DNA of 31,642 bases from NCBI GenBank assembly GCA_946539175.1, contig CAMNHH010000004.1:1-31642 (forward strand), in the 5' to 3' direction. Within the stretch, counting starts at the first letter, position 1; every line of letters starts with the position of its first letter. This stretch comes from an uncultured Clostridia bacterium (GTDB lineage Bacteria > Bacillota > Clostridia > Oscillospirales > Oscillospiraceae). Below are positions 15,811-24,171 of this stretch, one piece after another. Both the position numbers and the translations under genes were made by a program. The notes beneath the pieces are model-generated. The model saw only the letters and a program-made list of their open reading frames with translations, did no database searches and was not told where the DNA came from.

Positions 15811-16617
15811 TTAGGTTTCTTCCGTGATAACCAGCTTGCTCCAGGCGCAAACCTCGTCAAACCCGATCTTCCGATGGAGCGCCCGGGATTCTTCCGAGTA
15901 GTAGAAGGAAAAGACCTCCTTCCCCTCCTGCAGCAGCTGGGCGCAGAGGGTCCTCCAGATCTCGGAGGCCAGGCCCTGCCTGCGGTACTCAGCTCGAACC
16001 AGCAGCTCCGCGACCACGGCGATCCCGTCCTGTTCGGCATTCGTGCAGGCATGGGCCATGATTCGGTCTGCGCCGCGGATCACAAGATTTCTTGCGTAGC
16101 CCTCCCGGTTTCGTTCCAGCAGCTGCCCGGCGAGCTCCTCATACCGATAGGACCTTCCGATGTCCGCATCCTCATAGATCAGCCTGGCAATCTGGGGGAA
16201 ATCCTCCTCGCGGGCCGGAACCGCCAGGCCCCTCGGCGCCCGATCGACCCTGCGGATCCGGGCCACCCAGCCTTTGGTCACACTTACGTGACGCTGGATC
16301 TGCTCCGGAAGGCTGTCCTGAATCCGTTTCGCGGTTTCCGCCGCGCAGTAGACCATTGTGAGCCGATCACGCCGGAGCAGTGTTCCAATCTGCGCCCCGT
16401 CAAAATCGTTTTCTTTGGAATAGACATGGAGGCAGGAGTAGTATCGCAGCAGAACAGCGCGGATCCTGCCCGCCTCCTCAATCCTGTAGACGTCCGTGTG
16501 CTCCGACTGGGTCCCATATTTCAGCAAATCCAGGTAGAGATACAGACATTTCGGATAATCCGTTCCGATATAGGCCAGAATCCCGGCCTCATCCTGTTTT
16601 TGGCAGCTTACGATCAT
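15811..16617 (-). CDS. GNAT-family N-acetyltransferase
   Basis: A 268-residue protein. The C-terminal half (about 145-268) is a GNAT domain with the acetyl-CoA-binding motif A as LLVRAEYRRQGLAS and a following SFYYSEESRALHRKIGF segment typical of motif B. The N-terminal half (1-140) looks like a diverged second GNAT-like domain that I cannot assign. GNAT enzymes move acetyl or other acyl groups from CoA to an amine. Placed between two licD genes and overlapping the upstream one by four bases (ATGA), it could acylate an amino group on the polymer or on the LicD-transferred substituent. A GGGAGG ribosome site lies six bases from the ATG. Stop is TAA. Confidence 0.8.
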   Translation of the reverse strand: MIVSCQKQDEAGILAYIGTDYPKCLYLYLDLLKYGTQSEHTDVYRIEEAGRIRAVLLRYYSCLHVYSKENDFDGAQIGTLLRRDRLTMVYCAAETAKRIQDSLPEQIQRHVSVTKGWVARIRRVDRAPRGLAVPAREEDFPQIARLIYEDADIGRSYRYEELAGQLLERNREGYARNLVIRGADRIMAHACTNAEQDGIAVVAELLVRAEYRRQGLASEIWRTLCAQLLQEGKEVFSFYYSEESRALHRKIGFDEVCAWSKLVITEET

Positions 16618-17489
16618 AGCCCGCCTCCCTCTCCCTCTTCCGGAAATCGGATCTCAGAAAACGGGGAATGCTGCTTTCTCCCCTCCTCGTCGGGGAGCTG
16701 CATATAATCGCCGTAGATATATCGAAGCACGCTGTCGTAGTCCCTGGAGCCGTAGAGCTGTTTTCCCTCAAAGGAATAGAGGGCCCGGTCCTTGAACCAT
16801 TCCTTCGGCATGCCGTAGCGTTCCTTCAGAGGATTCTTCCGATACAGGGTTCCCGTGGCGGGAAAGGCCAGGCAGCGGACCCGATTGGATGAAGCGTTGT
16901 CGCTCTTCCGCTCCATCCGCCGGAAGGCCGCGAAGGGAATGGAAACCGGGATCCCGGAAAGCAGCGTGAACCAAAGCCTCCAAAGGCCACGGGTCTGGTA
17001 TTTCGCCGCCTCGGACCACAGGATCTTCCGCAGGCAGTAGCACCAGCGGTCCTGGAGAATCTGGCCCAAAAGGGAGGTCGGTATATCGTCCAGCGGGAAA
17101 ATATCGATAAAAATGCCGGTTTTGCACTTCAAATGCTCCTGGCCCACGCGGACGTATTTCGTTCCCGTGCGGCGGAGCTTGCCGTAACCCCAGCGGTATT
17201 CCGGATCCGTATCGTGGTCCTGGAAATAGCAGATCGCAGGATCCAGTTCCCCGATGTGCTGCTTGAAGCGCTCATAATCCTGGCGCAGCATCACAATGTC
17301 CGCGTCGTCGTCCCAGGGAATGTAGCCCCGGTGCCGTACCGCCCCCAGCATGCTGCCGCCAAACAGGACGTAGTCGATCTCATTCGCCCTGCACACCCGG
17401 TCCAGCTCAACGAGCATATCCAGCTCGATCAGCTGCATACGGCGGAACTGATCCGCGCTGAGGATCTTTTGCTTGTTCATTTCCTTCAT
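16614..17489 (-). CDS. LicD-family phosphotransferase (second copy)
   Basis: A 291-residue LicD protein. The nucleotidyltransferase-fold core is clear: FGGSMLGAVRHRGYIPWDDDAD at about 42-63, where the GS motif and the aspartates bind metal and the CDP-linked donor, then KTGIFIDIFPLDDIP, the usual second LicD block. LicD enzymes pass phosphocholine or similar phospho-alcohol groups from a CDP donor to surface sugars. The ATG at 17487-17489 lies three bases after the stop of the cytidylyltransferase/oxidoreductase fusion; the next internal ATG has its Shine-Dalgarno too close. Direct coupling to a cytidylyltransferase gene supports use of a CDP donor made by that protein. Confidence 0.9.
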   Translation of the reverse strand: MKEMNKQKILSADQFRRMQLIELDMLVELDRVCRANEIDYVLFGGSMLGAVRHRGYIPWDDDADIVMLRQDYERFKQHIGELDPAICYFQDHDTDPEYRWGYGKLRRTGTKYVRVGQEHLKCKTGIFIDIFPLDDIPTSLLGQILQDRWCYCLRKILWSEAAKYQTRGLWRLWFTLLSGIPVSIPFAAFRRMERKSDNASSNRVRCLAFPATGTLYRKNPLKERYGMPKEWFKDRALYSFEGKQLYGSRDYDSVLRYIYGDYMQLPDEEGRKQHSPFSEIRFPEEGEGGGL

Positions 17490-17492
17490 CGT

Positions 17493-18767
17493 TCAAATTT
17501 CCGTATAATTGCCATTTCGAAATGTCTCTATAACGTCTACGATCGATCTGGAGCAGCTTTCGTCCAAATAAAACAGCTGCTTGCCGGACTCCACCGCTTT
17601 TGCGAAGGCCACGATTTCATACCGGATTCCCTCGCCGTCCAGCTGGTAGAAATGCCGCTGATTCTGGGTCGGGTCCTCGAAACGAAGCTCAAAATAGTCC
17701 GTCTTCCACCAGGGCGCCGGCACGTAAATATACCCTTTTGTCCCGGTGATCACGAGCTCGCCCTCTGTTTTTGCAGCCTTTCCGATGCGGGCCGAGGCGA
17801 CGGCCTTGTCAAACACGAAATCCAGCTTCGTGAATCCGTCAAACCCCAGTTCCCTGTTCAGCAGCCGCGTCACGATCCTGCAGGACCGGTATTCGGTGCC
17901 CAGGAGCTGAAAAATGGGGAGCATTGCGGTGGGGCCCCAAGCGCAGATGCTGTTCTGCTTGCTTCTTAAATCCTTTCCCGCTTCAAAGACCCCGTCAGCC
18001 AGGCTCGTGCAGGCGCAGTCCACGGAAACGATCTCTCCGATCCTTCCGCTTTTCGCCACCAGCAGCAGGCGGGAATAGGCTGTGGAATAGGCGGTTTTGA
18101 TGGAGTCGATCAAAATCAGGGACTTCTCTCGGGCCAGCGCGCTCAGCTCCCGATAACGCGCCGCGCTGAGGGCGACGGGAGACTCGCAGATCACATGCTT
18201 TCCCTTCAACAGGGCGCCGCGCACGTCGTCGTAGTGCCGTTCCGGATGGGACGCCACGTACACCGCGTCCACCCCCTCCAGACTGCTGTCGCATGCCCTG
18301 TACTCGACCCCGTTGACAAACTGCATCTCGCGTATAAACTTCTGGCAGAGCAGGCCGTTGCCGATGGTGCCGATGGCAAGCTTGCGCTTTTCCGCCCGAA
18401 GCTCGGAGCTGGAGATGCCCTCCGTGCGCGGCAGATAGACGACCTTACAGTATTCATTCAGATAGTCGAATTTGCCCACCCAGTCCGATCCGACTGTAAA
18501 AATATCCGCACCGTAGCGGCGAATATCGTCGATCTTCTGGCCCTCGTACTCCTCCACGATAATCTCGTCGGCAATGCCGGTGGCCTTGACCGCAGCGATC
18601 CGTTCCATCAGAGACTGCTGGTTGTTGATCTTGCCTCTGGACTTATCGTAGTCGTCGCTGGTGACGCCTACGATCAGATAGTCGCCCAGGGCCTTCGCCC
18701 GTTCCAGCAAACGGATATGCCCGTAGTGGAGCAGATCGTAGGTGCCGTAGGTAATAACCTTTACCAT
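17493..18767 (-). CDS. TagD-like cytidylyltransferase fused to Gfo/Idh/MocA domain
   Basis: A 424-residue two-domain protein. Residues 1-~128 are a TagD-type nucleotidyltransferase: GTYDLLHYGHIRLL with the HxGH site at 14-17, then RTEGISSS at 114-121, which matches the RTxGIST motif of glycerol-3-phosphate cytidylyltransferase. From ~131 a Gfo/Idh/MocA oxidoreductase begins, with the dinucleotide loop IGTIGNG and an HVICESP motif at about 191-197. In most family members that motif is EKP with a catalytic lysine; here the lysine is replaced by serine, so the redox step may be altered or lost. The likely role is making, then CDP-activating, a polyol or amino-polyol phosphate for the LicD proteins. 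AGGAGAG precedes the ATG. Stop is TGA. Confidence 0.88.
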   Translation of the reverse strand: MVKVITYGTYDLLHYGHIRLLERAKALGDYLIVGVTSDDYDKSRGKINNQQSLMERIAAVKATGIADEIIVEEYEGQKIDDIRRYGADIFTVGSDWVGKFDYLNEYCKVVYLPRTEGISSSELRAEKRKLAIGTIGNGLLCQKFIREMQFVNGVEYRACDSSLEGVDAVYVASHPERHYDDVRGALLKGKHVICESPVALSAARYRELSALAREKSLILIDSIKTAYSTAYSRLLLVAKSGRIGEIVSVDCACTSLADGVFEAGKDLRSKQNSICAWGPTAMLPIFQLLGTEYRSCRIVTRLLNRELGFDGFTKLDFVFDKAVASARIGKAAKTEGELVITGTKGYIYVPAPWWKTDYFELRFEDPTQNQRHFYQLDGEGIRYEIVAFAKAVESGKQLFYLDESCSRSIVDVIETFRNGNYTEI

Positions 18768-18786
18768 ATCCCACTCTCCTGTCGGC

Positions 18787-19872
18787 TCAGATGAGCTGCC
18801 GGTTCCGCAGATCCTGCAGGGCCTGCAGCAGCACGTCGAAGTCCCGCTCTGTCAGTGCGCCGATGTGCCCGACGCGAAATACCGTATCCTTGAGCTCGCC
18901 TCCGTTGGGGCAGATCCAGATCCCGTATTCATCCTTAAGGCGAAGGAAGATGTCGTTGGCGGAAACTCCGTTGGTCGGCGTGAGGGAGGTCACGGCGTTC
19001 GGCAGGGCGTGAGACACCGGCGCGAAGGGCAGCCCGGTTTCCCGGAGCCTTGTCCGGAAATACCGTGCCAGTCCGCCGATCCTCGCAACCTCGGCGTCCA
19101 CGCCACCGGCGGCCTCGATCTCCAGCAGGCGGCGATGGATCTGACGAAGGATCCCGACGGCAGGCGTAAAGGGCGTCTGCCCGCGCTCCGCGTTTTTCAG
19201 CGCCAGCTTCAGATCCAGATACATGGTTTTCGGTCTGTTGCGGTAGACCCGCTCCACCGCCTGTTCGGACAGAACGATCACCGAAATGCCCGGCGGGCAG
19301 GCCAGGGCCTTTTGAGAGCCGGTGATCATCGCCTGCACGTCCAGCGCCTTCATATCGAAGGGATCGCACAGGAAGGAGCTGATGGAGTCCACCACCAGGA
19401 AGATCCCGTTTCGCCTGCAGAAGTCGGAGATCAGTTCAATGTCGTAGAGCACGCCGACGGAGGTTTCATCCAGATTGACGAGGAAGCCGGTAAAGCCCTC
19501 TCCGTCATATTCCGCCAGCTGCTCCGCCGTTACGCCGTAACCGAAGGCCGGACGGATCACCGTATGGGGAATTTCATAGATCTCAAGCAATTCAACGAAG
19601 CGGTGTCCGAAGCTGCCCCCGTCGATGACCAGGACCCGGTCCTGCCCGGTGAATAGGTTGATGACGGCCGCCTCCATGGACGCGGTACCGGAGCCCGTTA
19701 TAAAACAGACCCTCGCGCCGTCATCCGCCTTGGCAAATTTTTTGATCAGGGCTTCGTTCTCCAGCATCAGCTCGGAAAATTCCGAGGTGCGGAAATACGG
19801 GACCTGCTCCGCGCCGATCTCACGAACCGAATCTGCGGACATGACAGGTCCCACGGAAAAATTCAACATCAT
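18787..19872 (-). CDS. Class V aminotransferase, 2-aminoethylphosphonate transaminase-like
   Basis: A 361-residue PLP enzyme. FSVGPVMSADSVR at the N-terminus, ITGSGTASMEAAV at 58-70, the cofactor aspartate in VVDSISS (D162) and the PLP lysine in TGSQKAL (K188) give the class V pattern. It is closest by eye to 2-aminoethylphosphonate:pyruvate transaminases. No PEP mutase or phosphonopyruvate decarboxylase gene is in the window, so a true phosphonate substrate is uncertain. It sits 19 bases upstream of the cytidylyltransferase fusion and between licD genes. Amination of a phospho-aldehyde or ketone before CDP activation would fit; that is inference. Two tandem ATGs follow GGAGG; the second (19867-19869) has the better spacing. 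Stop is TGA. Confidence 0.85.
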   Translation of the reverse strand: MMLNFSVGPVMSADSVREIGAEQVPYFRTSEFSELMLENEALIKKFAKADDGARVCFITGSGTASMEAAVINLFTGQDRVLVIDGGSFGHRFVELLEIYEIPHTVIRPAFGYGVTAEQLAEYDGEGFTGFLVNLDETSVGVLYDIELISDFCRRNGIFLVVDSISSFLCDPFDMKALDVQAMITGSQKALACPPGISVIVLSEQAVERVYRNRPKTMYLDLKLALKNAERGQTPFTPAVGILRQIHRRLLEIEAAGGVDAEVARIGGLARYFRTRLRETGLPFAPVSHALPNAVTSLTPTNGVSANDIFLRLKDEYGIWICPNGGELKDTVFRVGHIGALTERDFDVLLQALQDLRNRQLI

Positions 19873-19921
19873 ATCAGCCTCCGAAAAAAGGAAGTTCAGA
19901 TTTCGCCGGATCGCACGGGCC

Positions 19922-20698
19922 TCAGCTTTTGGCCCCGATGTGGACGTGGGAGGTTTTTCTCCGGTCCTTCTCAGGCGGGGTCATATAATCGCCGTACATG
20001 ACGCGCAGGAAGCTGTCCCAGCCCTGCATCGCCAGAAAGCGCCGCCCCTCAAATTCCAGCTCCGTATAGGAGTCGATGACGGAGGCCGGGTATCTGGCGT
20101 GGGTGATTCCCTTGAAGGACCCGTTGAAGCGGGCGATCTTCCCGGTTCCGGTCCGGTTCCCCCATTGAGAGATCGAATCGTAGAGGCGAATTTTCCAACG
20201 GAACGGAACCGGCTTTCCCAGGGCGTGCGTGGTGAAAAGCAGCAGCTTTTTCGGCAGGGAGAAGCCGTTGTAGATGACCTTCTTTTTGATCATGCCCTGC
20301 AGGGTCTTCAGTAGAAACACCTGGATCCGTTCCTTGTATTTTTGATCCGGCACGTTGTCGAACACGAACAGATCCAGACAGCCCTCGGGGGGAAAATCGT
20401 GCTTTTGGGGATTGTCCCTTCTGCTGACGCGGCGAATCCACAGATCTTCCACGATCTCATACTCTCCGGGCAGGCGGTCCGCGGCCCGCATCAGCTTCTT
20501 AAAATTCTCCCGGTCAAGGGTAAGGTCGATATCGTCGTCCCAGGGAATGAAGCCCTTGTGCCGCACCGCGCCCAGAAGGGTCCCGTCGCTCAGGGAATAT
20601 TGGATCCCGTTCTCCCGACAAAAGCGGTCGATATCCTCCAGCATCGGCAGCAGATACTTCTGCCGCTCCAGCACGCCGTACTCGTTCTTGCTGTCCAT
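19922..20698 (-). CDS. LicD-family phosphotransferase (first copy)
   Basis: A 258-residue LicD protein. The ATG at 20696-20698 is chosen over a TTG nine bases earlier because GGAG lies nine bases before the ATG but only two before the TTG. The active block LSDGTLLGAVRHKGFIPWDD lies near residues 35-54 and continues into the DID aspartates, followed by CLDLFVFDNVPD. The protein is shorter in the middle than the second copy. It is the most conserved-looking LicD of the three and lies first in the transcript, 15 bases after the ATP-grasp/HAD gene and just before the class V aminotransferase. The acceptor sugar is unknown. Stop is TGA. Confidence 0.9.
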   Translation of the reverse strand: MDSKNEYGVLERQKYLLPMLEDIDRFCRENGIQYSLSDGTLLGAVRHKGFIPWDDDIDLTLDRENFKKLMRAADRLPGEYEIVEDLWIRRVSRRDNPQKHDFPPEGCLDLFVFDNVPDQKYKERIQVFLLKTLQGMIKKKVIYNGFSLPKKLLLFTTHALGKPVPFRWKIRLYDSISQWGNRTGTGKIARFNGSFKGITHARYPASVIDSYTELEFEGRRFLAMQGWDSFLRVMYGDYMTPPEKDRRKTSHVHIGAKS

Positions 20699-20713
20699 CC
20701 GTCTCAACTCCGT

Positions 20714-22303
20714 TCAAAAAAATGCTTCCAGCTCGTCCAGCCGCCCTACGCTGGTAAGCGCCGGGGCCTCCGCCCCGGTATAAAGCCCGTCCGGGTTGCG
20801 ATACCAGATGGGCAGCATTCCGAGCTGCTTCGGCCCCTGAAAGTCCTTGACCGGGTTATCGCCCACGTAGGCGATCTCAGCCGCGGGAAGTCTCCAGCGG
20901 GTCTGCAGAATGCGGAAGGCGATGTCGCAGGGCTTGCGGAACTGGGCTCCGCCCAGCTCGTCGGTGATGATGATATCGTCCACCAGGCTCTCCAGACCGA
21001 GGGCTGCCAGCTTGTTCCGCTGTCCCTCCGGCCGTCCGTCGGTCACGATCCCAAGCCGGAGTCCTTTGGCCCGCAGAGAACGCAGCAGCGCCTCCGCGCC
21101 GGCGTTGAGCCGAATGTCAGGCCTGTGCGCCCGGTAGACCGCCAGCAGGGCGGCCTTCTCCTCCTGACGTCCCAGCTCCCGCAGCAGCGCGTCGATGGGA
21201 GCCGTACCGGCCTCAAAAAAGCCCAGCAGCCGCTCCTCAAAGCCGCCCCCCAGGCGGTCCGAAACCGCCCGGAAGCCGGAGCGGATATAGTCAATCTCGT
21301 TGTAAAGGGTATCGTCCAGATCGAAGATGACGCCGGAAAGGCGTCTGCCGCGGCCCTCCTCCACAAAGACCGACTGGTCGAAGCGGCTGAAGCTGGCGCC
21401 GTCCGCGATCCCCCTCACCCGGGAGAGCTTCTCCCCCCGCGTCATCCGGAGAATCGCCTCCGCGGCGCCGGACCCGGCCTTCATCGAAAGGGGCGCGCCG
21501 CCGCCGAAGCGCGGATTGATCTCGATGAACCAATCGACGCCTTCGGCGTCCCGGATCAGTTGGACCGTGATGGGGCCCCGGGGACGGAAGACGGAACAAA
21601 GCCGCTCCGCCTCCGCGATCATGGTCTCATCCATGCAAATCCGGGTCTTGACCACCTCGCCGGAGCGCACGCTCAGACGCTCCCGGGGAACGATGGAAAC
21701 CGGCTCGCCTTCCCAGTCGCACAGAATATCGATGGTGTACTCCCGCCCTTGGACGAAGGGCTGGATCACGTAATCCCCGATCCGCTCCGCGTAGAGCCGA
21801 AGTGTTTCCCGGTCATCCGCCCGGAAGGCGTTCACGGAGCCGCTGCCGTCCTTTGGCTTAATAAAGGCAGGGAAACCGCCCGCATAAGCTCCGCAGTCAT
21901 GCACGGGCAGCGGGGCTCTGAGGCCGCAGTCCACAAAAAACCGCGAGGTAAGATTCTTGTCTCTGCAGATCCGGACCATCTCCGGCGCGCTGATCAGCAG
22001 CCTGACGCCATGCACCGCGAAGCGCTCCCGATGCTCCGCCAGGACGAGAAGATCCGTGTCGATGGTGGGAATCACCAGGTCGATCCCGTCCCTGCGGCAG
22101 AGCTCCAGCAGCGCGTCGACGTATCCGGGATCCCGCATGGAGACCATCCTGCGGACGCAGTCGCAGAAGGCCAGAGCCGGCGCGTCTCCCAGAAGATCAG
22201 AGCCGTAGATCTTCAATTCCAGGTCCATGCGCTGCGCCGCGCTGCGGAAGGCCTGGATCAGCTCGATCCGTTTTCCAACGCCGGTGAATAAAATACGCAT
22301 CAT
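20714..22303 (-). CDS. ATP-grasp ligase fused to HAD phosphatase
   Basis: A 529-residue fusion. Residues 1-~300 form a carbamoyl-phosphate-synthetase-like ATP-grasp: a Rossmann-like start (RILFTGVGKR), a nucleotide-binding FIKPKDGSGSVNAF (147-160), and the metal site EINPRFGGG (261-269). From ~323 a HAD hydrolase follows with FDLDDTL (327-333, nucleophile D328, acid D330), the TDGRPEG motif at 421-427, K457 and GDNPVKD (481-487). ATP-grasp enzymes ligate a carboxylate to an amine or thiol; HAD domains remove phosphates. Such fusions occur in capsule loci with unknown function. The gene overlaps the phosphoglycosyl transferase stop by four bases. A phospho-intermediate processed by both domains is plausible but unproved. 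Stop is TGA. Confidence 0.87.
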   Translation of the reverse strand: MMRILFTGVGKRIELIQAFRSAAQRMDLELKIYGSDLLGDAPALAFCDCVRRMVSMRDPGYVDALLELCRRDGIDLVIPTIDTDLLVLAEHRERFAVHGVRLLISAPEMVRICRDKNLTSRFFVDCGLRAPLPVHDCGAYAGGFPAFIKPKDGSGSVNAFRADDRETLRLYAERIGDYVIQPFVQGREYTIDILCDWEGEPVSIVPRERLSVRSGEVVKTRICMDETMIAEAERLCSVFRPRGPITVQLIRDAEGVDWFIEINPRFGGGAPLSMKAGSGAAEAILRMTRGEKLSRVRGIADGASFSRFDQSVFVEEGRGRRLSGVIFDLDDTLYNEIDYIRSGFRAVSDRLGGGFEERLLGFFEAGTAPIDALLRELGRQEEKAALLAVYRAHRPDIRLNAGAEALLRSLRAKGLRLGIVTDGRPEGQRNKLAALGLESLVDDIIITDELGGAQFRKPCDIAFRILQTRWRLPAAEIAYVGDNPVKDFQGPKQLGMLPIWYRNPDGLYTGAEAPALTSVGRLDELEAFF

Positions 22304-22911
22304 TGATTCTCCGATCCTGTAAATTCCGGCATCGTTGCCTCTCCGTTGGCATGGATGCCTTCCCGCCGCAATACGATTCCGATCGTTTTCATGACGATTC
22401 GGAAATCATTTCCGATGCTGACGTGGTCCACGTATTGCACGTCCCAGGCAAACTTTTCTTCCCAGGAAATGGCGTTGCGCCCGTGGATCTGCGCAAGCCC
22501 GGTAAAGCCGGGCCGCACCTCATGCCGCCGCGCCTGGACCGGATTGTACAGGGGCAGATAGCGCGCCAGCAGCGGCCGGGGTCCGACGATCGCCATATCG
22601 CCCTTGAAGATGTTGATGAGCTCCGGCAATTCATCCAGAGAAGTGGCGCGAAGGATGCGTCCAAAGCGGGTCAGCCGCTGCTCGTCGGGCATAAGCCGGC
22701 CCTGTTCATCCCGCTGATTGGTCATGGAGCGGAACTTGATCAGGCGGAACAGTTTCGCGTTCCGACCCGGCCGAAGCTGGGTGAAGAAGGGATTTCCCCC
22801 CATTTTCACCGCCACCAGAAGGCTCAGCAGCAGAAGCAGCGGGCTCAGCGCCAGCAGCGCCAGCCCGGACAGCAGCAAATCCAGCGGGCGTTTGACGTAC
22901 TTTGCGTACAT
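22300..22911 (-). CDS. PglC-like phosphoglycosyl transferase (initiating sugar transferase)
   Basis: A 203-residue monotopic membrane enzyme that starts the lipid-linked repeat unit by moving a sugar phosphate from a UDP-sugar to undecaprenyl phosphate. A hydrophobic re-entrant segment lies at about 11-36. KFRSM (59-63), the catalytic Asp-Glu pair D93-E94 in SLDELPELIN, a VGPRPLL segment and RPGFTGLAQIHGRN follow in the family order. The short length and lack of an N-terminal membrane bundle place it with PglC/EpsL-type enzymes rather than WbaP. AGGAGA five bases upstream overlaps the end of the preceding gene. A PglE/EpsN-like aminotransferase at the head of the operon suggests a 4-amino-dideoxy sugar substrate. 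Stop is TGA. Confidence 0.92.
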   Translation of the reverse strand: MYAKYVKRPLDLLLSGLALLALSPLLLLLSLLVAVKMGGNPFFTQLRPGRNAKLFRLIKFRSMTNQRDEQGRLMPDEQRLTRFGRILRATSLDELPELINIFKGDMAIVGPRPLLARYLPLYNPVQARRHEVRPGFTGLAQIHGRNAISWEEKFAWDVQYVDHVSIGNDFRIVMKTIGIVLRREGIHANGEATMPEFTGSENQ

Positions 22912-22920
22912 AGCGTTCTC

Positions 22921-24138
22921 CTATTCCTCAAACAGCCGCAGCTGTTCGTACAGGGCCTCCCGCTCCCGGGCGCCCCGCAGGGTGTCCCCCAGCCGGAGCG
23001 GGGCTTGCTTCCCGGCCCGGATCGCCCGCTTCCGGTTCCGCAAGACCCGGAGCCAGCCGATGGGCAGCAGGATCCCGTGCCGGGCGGCGGGCGGATACTG
23101 GGCTTTGGCCCGCTGGTTCATGAAGCGCAGCAGATGCTTCAGCTCTCCCCTGCCCTGGATCTGCCGGGAGGCGTTGTCCCGCAGGAGCTTGGACTGATTG
23201 AGCCGATCCTTGTTCTTGACGCCAAAGTTGCCGCCCGCAAAGAAGTCCAGCAGCAGGCCCCGGGCCAGCTCCGGCGACAGCCCGGCGCAGAATTCTCTCT
23301 CCCGGCAGCCGAAATACCGGACGCCCACGGCGCTCAGCGCGCAGGCAAAGCTCCACAGGCCGATCCGGCGTAGGGTGGGCTCAAAGAGCGCCCGGAATTC
23401 CTGCTCCGGCAGGCTGTTCTCAAAGGCCAGCCAGTCCAGCAGATGCCGCAGCCCCACGCCCCCCGCCGTCATGTGGTTGGCAGTGTGCAGCAGCAGGATC
23501 AGGCCGTGGTGGAAGGGATCCGGCAGCGCCAGCTCCCCGCCGGAGGCGGTCTCGACCCGGCTCCGCTCCAGCAGATCCCGAAACAGCCCCAGGATGCTGC
23601 CGTCGTCGGCGGCGGGGATCCCGGAGGGGACCCAGTGGAGCTCCAGCTCCACCCCGTTCTGGGTGAAGCTCCAGTGATGGGGGTGGTCCAGTCCCTCTGC
23701 CCGGACGCCGAGCTGCTCATACAGGGCGCGGACCCGCTCCAGATTTTCCCGTTCCACGTAGAGATCCACGTCTCCCATGGTCCGCAGCTCCGGCTCCGGG
23801 TAATAAAAAGCAGAGGCACAACCCTTGATCACCGTGTAGGGGATCCCCGCGGCGCTCAACAGTTCATGTGCCTCATGATGGGCATTGATCACGTTCATAT
23901 TGTGGGAAATGTGCTGCATGAACCTGGATCGCCAGGCCTTTCCCGGGCCGGCGGGGAGCAACGCCCCGGCCGCCCGGTAGGCAAGCGGAAATACGGACTG
24001 AAGCTCCGCCTCCCGCAGCACGGCGTCCCAATCCTCTGCCGCTTCCGGCTGGAAATCGGGGCGAAAAACAGCCCTCGTCAGGAGGGAAACCAGACTTTTT
24101 TGCGCTGGACTCAGTGTTTTTTCAGCAGCCTGGGACAT
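22921..24138 (-). CDS. Nucleotidyltransferase-fold protein (NTP_transf_5 type)
   Basis: A 405-residue protein of the uncharacterised family-5 nucleotidyltransferases common in polysaccharide operons. The fold's motif is visible as YTVIKGCASAFYYPEPELRTMG with DVDLYVER (about 96-125), where the two aspartates are the metal ligands, followed by a short third strand HWSFTQNGVELELHW. The helical C-terminal half has many histidines and leucines (HHGLILLLHTANHMTAGGVG). The biochemical function of the family is not established; it is related in fold to LicD, so a phosphoryl or nucleotidyl transfer to a surface sugar is possible. AAGGAAG precedes the ATG. Stop is TAG, which shows this codon still terminates here. 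Confidence 0.82.
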   Translation of the reverse strand: MSQAAEKTLSPAQKSLVSLLTRAVFRPDFQPEAAEDWDAVLREAELQSVFPLAYRAAGALLPAGPGKAWRSRFMQHISHNMNVINAHHEAHELLSAAGIPYTVIKGCASAFYYPEPELRTMGDVDLYVERENLERVRALYEQLGVRAEGLDHPHHWSFTQNGVELELHWVPSGIPAADDGSILGLFRDLLERSRVETASGGELALPDPFHHGLILLLHTANHMTAGGVGLRHLLDWLAFENSLPEQEFRALFEPTLRRIGLWSFACALSAVGVRYFGCREREFCAGLSPELARGLLLDFFAGGNFGVKNKDRLNQSKLLRDNASRQIQGRGELKHLLRFMNQRAKAQYPPAARHGILLPIGWLRVLRNRKRAIRAGKQAPLRLGDTLRGAREREALYEQLRLFEE

Positions 24139-24171
24139 AGAAATCTTCCTTTCCGGTTTGCTGCGCAGGAC

